NCBI RefSeq assembly: GCF_000764305.2
Contig: NW_025941694.1
Coordinates: 124,874-188,873, forward strand
Reading direction: 5' to 3'
Length of the DNA: 64,000 nucleotides
Source of the DNA: Hyalella azteca
Lineage: Eukaryota > Arthropoda > Malacostraca > Amphipoda > Hyalellidae
In this document: one piece after another, positions 48,501 through 60,500 of the stretch
Layout of the letters: each line of letters opens with the position of its first letter
Numbering within the stretch: the first letter of the stretch is position 1
Made by a program: the position numbers and the translations under genes
Notes under the pieces: generated by a model
Databases searched by the model: none
The model's input: the letters and a program-made list of their open reading frames with translations, nothing else
What the model was told of the DNA's origin: nothing

Positions 48501-51500
48501 CACTCGATTTAAAGTTATTTTGGGTCTGCTTAGCCACCCGATCAAAAACAGTTTTTGGTCAGAATCTCCCTAAGACTTCATCGTCTTTTGAGGGTATAAG
48601 ATTGGTGGGCCAATAGAGTCATACCAAGCTAGTAAGCGGTCTAGAGGCTGGTCTTGAAACCCCGAGTCGAAGTGGACATGGAGCGGCTGATTTACGTGCT
48701 CCCCGAGTCTTGGGCGGCACCTATTTCAGAGTCCGGCCCGCATCTAATTTTTAGGTTCATTACATCCCGTGAATATTTCTTAATTCTGACGAATTTTATG
48801 TCTATTAGTTATCAAATTATCGGCATTAATTGATATAACTGCAGAGGAGACGTATCCTGAAATAAGATAGTTTAACACTTCAACAGTTTAACGCCTAGTG
48901 ACGACTCGGAGATGGAGGACGACGAAGGCGGAGCATCAGCTTGACCGCGGACTACGACGTCCTAAACTCATCACAAGGTCACAAGTTTAATTTTTTAAAT
49001 AGTTAAAAAAATAGATTAAATTCTGGCACGGCTAATGGAATATGTATTGAGTGGCACTCACCAGGACCAGTGGTGGCACCTGAGCTGTCACTGCTGTGGC
49101 CGGACGTGGCACTGCCATCACTGCGCGATGACTCACTGCCATCAGGCGTGTGGTGGCACTGCATGGTGGCACTGTACTGGTGCATGACCAGCACCATGAT
49201 GCCCTCCAGCAGGAGGTGGAGGTAGGTGGAGGGGGAGGAGAGGTAGTGAGTGTGACCTACCCTCACCATCTCTCGGTAGAGGGAGCGGGGGGAGGGGAGG
49301 CGTAGGGAGTACAGGGTGTCTTCGGAGGGACCGAGGGAGCGGCACCCCCGTGGCCTGCGTGAGTGAACCTCATGGTTACCGACATTAATTGATACATTTT
49401 TTTGTACTATGAATTTTTTAAAAGTAATAACCTAGTAATTCATAATTTATGTAGATTATTTTTTGAAAAGTAATAGTATAGTAATTCATAATTTATGTAG
49501 ATTATTTTTTGAAAAGTAATAGTATAGTAATTCATAATTTATGTAGATTATTTTTTGAATAGTAATAGTATAGTAATTCATAATTTATGTAGATTATTTT
49601 TTGAAAAGTAATAGTAATAGTAATTCATAATTTATGTAGATTATTTATTTTTCAAAGTAATAGTAATTCATACTTTATGTAGCTTATATTCATAATTTAT
49701 GTAGCTTATTCATTTATTTTTTTTTAAGTAGTAGTAATTCATAATTTATGTAGATTAATTATTTTTTTGAAAAGAAACAGCAATTCATAATTTAGGTAAG
49801 TAGGTATTTGTGAGGAGCAATAGATATTTATTTTATTGAATTTAGAGTTATTAAATAATTACATATTAATTATGTTAATTAATTAAGTAGAGGATAATTG
49901 ACTCACGCATCCCCTGGGGAGGCGATGAGGGCGAGGCAGGAGGGGGTGAGGGCGAGAGAGTGCACGTTGAGGAAGGGGCGCAGCCCCACCAAACATCCCC
50001 CCAGCCCCCCACCATGACCGTCACCCCCATTACTGGGGGCTGGTAGGGGGCAGGACTCCCCCGTTCCCCCCCTGACGCTCCACTCCCCCGGCACCTGGGG
50101 GAGATCCATCGTGTACAGTCAGAGAAATTAATGGGTCATGTTGTCCTAATAGTGACGCACTTTCTTACCACACAGCACGAGCAGAGATCGGATGTGTCAC
50201 TTTACTGAGTCAAACTGGGTCAGGATGACCCACAAAAGAAGGCATTGCTCTTTGTACAAGGTCTCATTAATTTCTTTGAGTGTACAGTTAATTCTAAATG
50301 CAAAGGCTAGGCATTTAAGGTCCAAAAAAATGATACCGATTACAGTTATTTATTAAAATTTAGTGGTAAATTGCATTTTAATGTTAATTGTTCAAAGACC
50401 AGGAAAATAAAACGATTAATTAGAAATTAGAAATTAATCATAGTCTAATTCTCTAATTGTTTGAAGACTATAAAATTAAAGTAAATGAATATGTACTAAT
50501 TAGTTACAGAGGAAATTGCTAATTGATAATTATCAAATACTAATTACAAAATTAATCACTAATTACCAAATTAACTTTTTTCAGGTTGTGAATGCAATTT
50601 CATTTTCACAAGCTGAAGTAATGTAAATTTAATCCTAATTTGAATTAAAAAATCTTATAACTTTTCCCACCATAAGGAATTCCATTCGGTTACCACGGGT
50701 ATTTTCAACCCCATGGGGTAACTTGTGGTGGGTATTAATAATATTTACTTATTATTAGCAATAAATATTAATTGGTGGGGATTAATAGTATCTAGATAAT
50801 AACAACAATAAATATTAATTACGTTGATGGTGACGCCCCTGGGGAGGACCTCCCCCAGCACCCCGGGGTGGGGAGGCAGCGTGTACGTCTCCAGCCCCGT
50901 CAGCGTGAGCGCGTGCAGCTGTGTTATTATATATTATTACAACTATTATTATTATTGTTGTTGTTGCTAATGCAGCATTATTAAATATTATATTGTTGTT
51001 GCTAATGCAGCATTATTAAATATTCTCATTATTGTTGCTAATGCAGCATTATTAAATATATTATTATTAAAGACTGCATCATTATATATTATTATTACTA
51101 AATGCTGCATTATTAAATATTATTATTATTGTTGTTACATGCTGCATCATTAAATACTATTAATATTGTTGCTAATGCAGCATTATTAAATATTATTATT
51201 ACTAAATGCTGCATCATTAAATACCATTAATATTGTTGCTAATGCAGCATTATTAAATATTATTATTACTACATGCTGCATCATTAAATACCATTAATAT
51301 TGTTGCTAATGCTGCATTATTAAATATTATTATTGTTGCTAGATGCTGCATCATTAAATATTATTGCTAAATTTGAGTGGTAATTGAAAAATTAATTTTG
51401 ATTTAGTTATCAAATAATAATGTATCTATTATTTCACAATTAAATAATGAATAGACATTTGTTAAGTGATTTTCCCTGACCAAAGACTGCTCTAGCACCA

Positions 51501-54500
51501 CGGCGGAGGCGGGGGACGTGTAGCTGAAGACGCAGCCTCGCCGCACGTCTGAACCTGGGCACATAATTTACATTTTTTATTCAATTATTATGTAATAATT
51601 AATTATATGGGTAGTTAATATGTAATTAATTATTTATATAGGTAATTAATATGTAATTAATTATTTATATAGGTGATTAATATGTAATTAATTAATTATA
51701 TAGGTAATTAATATGTAAATAATTATTTATATAGGTGCTTAATATGTAATCAATTAATTATATAGGTAATTGATATGAAATTAATTAATTATATAGGTAA
51801 TTAATATGTAATTAATTAATTATATAGATGATTAATAAGTAATTAAATAATTATATAGGTAATTAATATGTATTTAATTAATTATATAGGTAATAAATAT
51901 GTAATTCGATTACTATTATGTAATAATAATTATATAGGTATTTAATATGTAATTTGATTATTATAATGTAATAATTCATTATTCAGGTAATTAATAGATA
52001 ATTAATTGCTATATAATTGATAAGTGCTGTATAGTTAATTTTATTCTATTTATTTAGAGTTTTGACGACAGAATAAAGGTTATTTGCCACTGATAATTAA
52101 TTAACTATTATATATTAATTTAGAGCTTTGATTAAACAATTGCGGTTCATTAATTATATAATGCTGTATAGATAATTTGATTTTATTAATTTAGAGTTAT
52201 ATTTCAATAATTAGAGTACGTTGGTGATGTATAATTTAATATAATTTAGTAATTTAGGCACGATGTGCTTCTTTAAATTGTCAATCAACTTAATAGGTTA
52301 ATTTAAATAAAATTAGCAGTGCAATTAAATGGATACTTCTTATATATTATTAATAAATAAATTGTATTAATGTACTACACACCAGTAGAATATGTCCCAT
52401 GCATTTCTATAACATTAAAGTATGGAGTTATAGTAAACGCTACTACGCTCAGGGAAATGAGCGAGCCTTTGTCTAAATTGTGATGCTTTTTTTGCTTGTG
52501 AGTGGGTCATTCTGACCCAGTTTGGCCCACTATTAAGGCGTATCACTCACTATTTGAAACGATATAACCCATTCATTTTTTTGAATATGTAACGTTCTGA
52601 ATGTGTCATTTTTTGAACTTTTGGGACAAAGCGATCTATTAATTTTTTGAGTGTAATTAGGGGGGGGGGGATGATTACCGTAGGGGTCGGGGGTGAGGGT
52701 GAGGTGGTAGAGGTACCCCCTCTGGGGGGCGGAGAAAAACACTGCGAACAGCCCCCCAGCAACAGCCCCCCCGCTCCTGCCACCACATTATTTACGATTA
52801 TTGAAATTTCCTCATTATGATTAATGATTATTGATGCATGGTTACTTAGGACTATAGATGATAGTTGACGGTTATTGATGATTATAAATGATTAATGATG
52901 GTTACTGAGGATTATAGATGGTAGTTGACGGTTATTGATGATTATAAATGATTAATGATGATTACTGAGGATTACCATAGATAATAGTTGACGGTTATTG
53001 ATTATTATAAATGATGAACGATGGTTACTGAGGATTTAGATGATAGTTGATGGCTATTAATGATTATAAATGATTACTTTAATTATAGACGGTTATTGAT
53101 GGTTATGGATTATTAGGTACTGATTTTTCGTGATGATTATTGAGCATTATAAATGACTATAGATGATTATTCAGCATCATATGTACGTTGACACGCGATA
53201 AGCTGGGAATATACCTAGGATTTAAGTTTAAAGCAAAAAATTAATATAATATATAATAACAATATATATATTTAATAACAATATATCATATATTAAAATA
53301 TAATATATGATGAGGACTTGGCCGTTTACAGGACTGACCGAGGACGGGCGCCGCTGTGGCCTGGCGACGGCAGCAGCGGGTGAGACGCGCGACTGAAGCT
53401 CACGCCTAACAGTCAAAATCATTATACATTGTAATGAGAACATATTTTATCAAGGCTATTACTTAAATTGTTAAGATTTTTGGGCTTTTTTTATAACATC
53501 ACACTGAGAAAAATGGATGGGTCATAGTCAGGCGTAACTGGGACGATATGACGTACAAAACGCGTGAAAAGGGCGTCGCTATTTGGACAGTCTCACTAAT
53601 TTCTCTGAGTGCACCACCAAATGTTTGCAGCTGGTCGGAATTCGAACCCACGATACACTGACCCAAAGATAGTGCGTTATATGATCACGAATATATTTTA
53701 CACATATTACTCTATGACTGATCATCTCAAATAGATAAATAAGCAAAATAACGTCTGTTCGGATGTTAATAAAGACTATTATTCATGCCCAAATAAGATC
53801 ATATGTATATACTTTTTATAAAGTCTTAAAAGATGCGTCCTAAAAGCAGACCAACAAAAAAAATCAAACCTGAAGTGAACAGAAATAGCTAGATTTAAAA
53901 ATAGATATTTTATTGGGTAAAAGAAAAAGATGGAATTAAACTGAAAACTGAAATTAAATTAAATATATTTAATAAATTAATATAAATATAATTAGGTATA
54001 TATTTTTATTAATATATAAAATTAGTTATATATTTATTAATATATATAATTAAGTAAAAATATCTAACCAACCTGCGGCACTGCCGGGACGTAGCGGGAC
54101 CAGCTTAATATTCGAGAAAGGAGCGGGACCATCAGAGCGGGCCAGGGACCGAGGCCCGGAGTGGTGGGGAAGGTCCCGTGGGGACCTATTCCTCCCCCCT
54201 ATGTGCTGAGGAAGGGATTTACTCCCCCCCAGGGGGGCAGGTAGCCCCCTGTAGACCAGGGACACGGCGTAACACAGGCCCGCTATGAGGCGCTGCCCGG
54301 AGCTGCTCACAACGCGGATGCGGACCGGGGAGCCCGGACTACTTCTGCACTCAAAAAAATTAATAGCACTCAAAAAAATTAATAGCGTTTAAAAATTACT
54401 TTTTGCACCCAGGAAAATGCATGGGTTATGTTCTCAAAATAATAGCTTTTACAAATAACTTTTTGCACGCAGGAAAATGCAGGGGTCATGTTCTCAAAAT

Positions 54501-57500
54501 AATAGCGTTTAAAAATAACTTTTTGCCCCAGGAAAATGCAGGGGTCATGTTCTCAAAATAATAGCGTTTAAAAATTACTCGTTAATGACAACCTTTCTAA
54601 AGAGACCAATGTCTCCAATGTTACTCATGTACAATGAATTTCTTATTATGTTTTTATGTATAAAAAATTCTTTTACTTTTTTTTATTATTATTTTTCTAA
54701 ATTTTAAAATTATTCATTCTACAAATTGATTCATGCATTGTCTCCGACTTTATGCAGGAGTACCAAACTGGGTCAAGGTGACCCATACAAAAGGGCATCG
54801 GTATTTGGACAAAGTCTCGATAATTTTTCTATATGTGCCCATTGTTATAATGGATTGATTGCACCTACAATGCAATATATTCACGATTATTATTATAATA
54901 TTCTTATACGTGAAATATTTCAAAATAATTGCTCAGATCTATCCGTGGATCAATAACGCAGTAATGTACGATGGTTACACATGAAATAATATATTTTCTT
55001 CATTCACGGATGAGAATCAGGACTGCCTTTGAGGATTAGCTTTATTCTATAGCACTGAAATTATGGTTTAAATATAGGTACATAATATATTCATATATAT
55101 TTATGAATACCAACGTAATATGTGGGAACCGAGACAGCTTCTGATGATGTAAGGCAATGAAACAAAATCTATCATCTACTTAACTACCTATCATTTATAA
55201 ACCATCGATAATGCCTATTCGCTTAACTATCATTTATAAATAAATGCCTATACACTCAGGTAAAAGGATGGGTCATATTGTTAAAATAACGACACACTTT
55301 CTTACCCACATGAATGGGGAATAGCGCTACTAACTCCTATTCTCGGGTAAAAGTGAGTAAGGATGAACAAAACAAGGGAAAAAAGTTCGTCGCTATATGA
55401 ACTTTGTCCCACTCATTTTTCCAAGAAAGTCTTTCACTCAGAAAAATAAGTGACCCTTAAAACAAAATATTGATGCACTTTTTGTCTTCGTGTGGGTCAT
55501 ATTGACTCAGTTTGGCCCGGCAAAAGGGCTCTGCCCCTGCCATGGGTAAGATAGTGTTTCGTTATTTGGACAATAAAGCCCATTATTTTTTTGAGTGTGT
55601 AATTTGTCTTACTCTGAAGGCCCCAGAAACTCCCCGACGCTGGGGTCTGGGGTGGGGGGGACGTGGTCTGGGGGAGGAGGGGGCTGGAAGGACTGCAGGA
55701 CTGAGGGCAGCAGCAGGAGTCTGTTGCTGCCGCCCAGGGACTGGCACAGTCCACCTACAGTGTCACCAACCATCATTAGCATTAATAATTCTTCATTATT
55801 ATTATTATCATTACTATTATTATTGTTATTATTATTATTTTATTAAATAAATTTATTACTATAATTATTATTACTATTTTTTAAATATTATTATATAATT
55901 TTATAACTGTTATCATTATTATTATATCCCTTTATTATTATGATATCATTACAAAACAATGTCCATTATTATTATTAATTGAATTGCAAGTAAACCTGCA
56001 CAATAATGATATAATCAACTTTAATTGAAAACTGGAGAATGTGTTTATTTGATAATATTTCCTACACTATCAATAATATTCACGTTCTCTGATCTTCAAT
56101 CCAACTTATTTAAAGGAAGGAATTCTGCCACCTTATACTACGAGTGATATATGATATAAATTATAATATTTATAATAATTGAGATATATTTATTATTACT
56201 AGTACTATTACAGATATATAATAAGAAATATTTCATGGATTATATTATTCTAATTTAATAAATTGTTCTGTTGAACATATAACACAAAACAAACAAGAAG
56301 ATCCTTTTACTTATACGATCAAGGATCTCAGGAGCGCCATTAGGATCTCAGGAACTGACCTCGTATCCTAGGGGCGCCATAAGGATCTCAGGGACTGACC
56401 TCGTATCCTAGGGGCGCTATAAGGATCTCAGGGACTGACCTCGTATCCTAGGGGCGCCATAAGGAACCATGGAGGAGAGGTCAGCTCTGCTGAGGTCGAC
56501 GCGACCAGCGGCTCTGTACACCGCGTGCGTCCCACGCCGGCCTGGCCCCTGGCGCTAGAAAACCTTTACATTATTTACTAATTCATTTTTCTCTATTTAT
56601 TATAGAATAGGAAACCTTCAGATTATTTATTAGTCCATTTTTCTCTATTTATTATAGAAATAATTTGTAATATTAGGAAGAAGTGAGAGCCGTTAGTGTA
56701 CGTAGAACTCAATTTTAGTCTATATATTTGATGAAATATGTTGAAATATTAAGGTAAGCGTGAAGTCTGGTTCAGTCTATATGTTAAGTAAAGAAATTGC
56801 AATATCAGGAAAAAATAAGATATAGTAATTATTAACTATAAATGTGAACAGACAAATTAGGTAGGTATGCTGAAATAGTTTGTCCCCATGAACAATGAGT
56901 GTCAATATAAATGTTTGTCCATAACAAAATGAAAAAATTTTGTCCTTACCTCACGACTTGCTTCCTTAGCCTTGCCCCTGAGACGGGAAGTGGGAGTTGG
57001 GGACCTCTTGGGGGATCTCCTTGGGGACCTCGGCACAGATGGGGACCGACTCTGAGACCGGGACTGATACCGAGTCTGGGACCGGGACTGGTAAACCCCG
57101 CGTTGCGGCTCACTAAATTCTTTGCTCACAATCTCATCCCAATGTGATTTTTGAGCAAGAATCGAGAAGTTGGTCACTGAACTGGGACCAGGGGACATAA
57201 TTTTCCCGTTTGGGACTTGGTTGGTGACAATTTGGAAGACATGAGCTTCTTTTTCAGAGACAAACCCTACCAAGTCTTCCAGAAGGCAGGCTTCTCGTAC
57301 CCTGGACCCGACATCAATCTCCATGACTTCTTCAAAGTCGATATATTCCACGCGAGAAATACCTAATGTTTTGCGCTCAAACTTGAATATAGATAATGAT
57401 TTATCACAAGAAACAATGATATTGCCCGTCACTTCACACACATTCACGAAACTTGCAGGTTTTGTGAGGGGAATTTCTATCATTTCGAGGGTATCCTTGG

Positions 57501-60500
57501 AAGCAGCGCTGCCCGCTGGGGTCACCCGGCCTGCGATGCGTGCTCTAATTATGGGTGTTCCTCTTTCAATGGGGTCATCATGAGGGGGTTTCTTGCCGAT
57601 TTTCCCCTCGATTATGTCGTGTATGAGGGTAACTGAGGGCCGGAGGGGGGCGTGTCCCCCCCAGTTGACGTACACACGGACATACGTCACAGCAGGTTCA
57701 TCGGGTCCACAAGGCGCGTTCTCAAGGGTGACCACGAAGTCTCCTGAGGAAATAAGGCCAAAATTTAATATATTTTAGTAGAATATTTCAATAAACAATA
57801 TCTTAATAGAGATGCCGGTACAGTCTGTGCTAATACATGTATATATTATAATAATTTAATAGAGATGCCAGTATAGTCTGAGCTAATACATGTATGTTAT
57901 ATATTATAATATGTTAATAGAGACGTCAGTATATTCTGTTCTAATACATGTACGTATGTTATATACTGTAATTATTATAATATGTCAATAGAGATGCTGG
58001 TACATTATATCCTAATACATATTAGAATTGTGCAACAGATGTGCTGTAACAGAGCAGCTTAAATTTATTAATGGCTAATAGAAGAGCCAGGATTCAAATT
58101 GAGGTAATGGGTGCAATGGAAGCAGAAACAATGTTGTATATTGAACAATGCAATGTTCAAGTATGAACATGTACATGCTGTACAATAACAATTATCTGTA
58201 TTAAGAAATGAGTACAATAAACAATTCAGAAATGAATAATACGTGAGAACTTTTACTATTTCAGTAGGTGTATAAATAGCAAATGTGAATAAACAGAATA
58301 TATAAATAATGAAAAAAAAGGACAAAAGACATCAGGATTGTCAGAACATTTGATATCAATACTTGAATAACATAATTAATCATTATTAAACTAATTACCA
58401 TATTAACTAAATAAAATGAGGGATGTATGTTAACTAAAACTCAACCATAGGTAGAGCATCAAAAGCATAAAATACGTGAATAAAAAATTTCAATTAGTTT
58501 AATTGACATGTACTCAAAGCAGCCATAATTGCAGAAGGAGATGATAATAGAATGTACTGCAGACTATGGTATTTACACACTGTAAACTCCACAGTATACA
58601 TAGAATACTGTTGGTGAGAATAGTGATATTTAGGATAAGCGAAAAGCCACAGCATCAGGTCGTCATATCATTAGTTTGCTTTAATGAGTCTAATCCCAAG
58701 TTCACCATGAATAAAATGAGTATACAATATACTATACTAAATTGTTTACCAGGAGACTGACCTAGTAAACAATTTATTGTTTACTAGGTATTGTAATTCA
58801 AGTATTGTTTTATTCTAAATTGTTTACCAGGAGACTGTATACTTGTATTGTAATACAAGTATTGTTTTATTTTAAATTGTTTACTAGTAGACTGACCGAG
58901 CGGACAGTAGACAATCTGCTGCACCATGTCAACAGTAGGGAACCCCCCCAGAGACCTGCCTCCCTCCTGCAAGTCCCTTATGTTCACCCTGAAAAGTAAT
59001 CAATTATTAATTGATCATTAAATTATTATTTCAATAATTATTGTTATTAATATTATTATTATTATTAATAATAATAATTTCAATATTAAAAATAATTAAA
59101 TAAATTATGTACTTGTTATAGCATACACCGTACATAAATACATAAAAAAAACATTCTAAGCCACTCATGAGTTGTGAAAGAGCTCTCCCTAAGATAATGT
59201 TATGCAGGCAAAAATTCTGAATCTTATGATACTCACAACAATATTGCAATGAAATAATAAAGAAGAAATAAATCATTTCTTGGACATAATAAATATAATG
59301 TAAAGTATCTGAGATATATTTTTTATACATGTGTGCCTAAATGTAACAAGGAATATGAATGAATAAATTTTTCCCGGACTATTCTTTGCTTTTAAATTTT
59401 TATTTAATTTGTGATTTAAGCAAACAAGTGACATCAATGTAACACAAATGTTGCGAAGTCAAAGAAGCAAATGTGGTGCATAGCTAACCAAATATTATCA
59501 ACCTACTTGGAAAATTAAGTTTTTTGAAACCTGAGAGCGAGTGTATCCCTAGGGTGAATAAAATAACATTGTTGTGCTGACCACAAAAAAGAGAGGTAAC
59601 AAGGTGCTACCTACCTCTGCAGTCAATACAATACCTATTTATTAATATTCATTATCAATAACACACTAATCTCCATAGCTGACAAGCAGAATAGGATAGA
59701 ATTTTAGGAGGAAAAGTTCATCCAGTTGTTCAATATGGCTTTGATGGCAATAAGGCTACCAAGATGGCAATAAGGCTACCAAGATGGCAATAAGGCTACC
59801 AAGATGGCAATAAGGCTACCAAGATGGCAATAAGGCTACCAAGATGACAATAAGGCTACCAATGTACTCTCTAATCATTCGTCATGATTCAAGAAATAGA
59901 AATATTATTCAAAAATCTGCCATAGAATATTTTAAAGGATGTACCCATGTTTAATGTGCCGTTAAAATTTCCATCTGAGAATTTCATATCCAATTTCTCC
60001 AGTCAGCGATGCAGTTGTCATTTGCATTTTATTATTGCAAAGTTGTTATTATTTAAATTTCAGTATTGGGATACTCACATTATATTTATCTTATACTTGT
60101 AATGCTATTATTATTGTTATATTAGTAATTCAATGGTGTTATTATTTACCTATATCTTATTAACACAATGCCATCTTTATTTTCATATAATTATTGCAAT
60201 GCATAATGTAGTCATTATTTTTTTATGATTTTAAACTGAGTAAGGAGCTGGACTCCAAAACATTTTTTCATATAAAGAAATGGTTAATTTTCTGGCTACT
60301 TTTTTTTTAATTTTTAGTGACTTTGGGGTCTAAGCAGTCAATTAATCTTGACTATTAAAACAGTTTATGTATATTGTGCAATTATTATTTATATTATATG
60401 ATTTATTTTGTTGGTTGTTTGTACCTGTGCTCTCCCGCCACCAGCAGCAGCTCCCCAGGGCCCGCACAGCAGCCATGACAGTCGCCTCTGTCAGCCAGCA

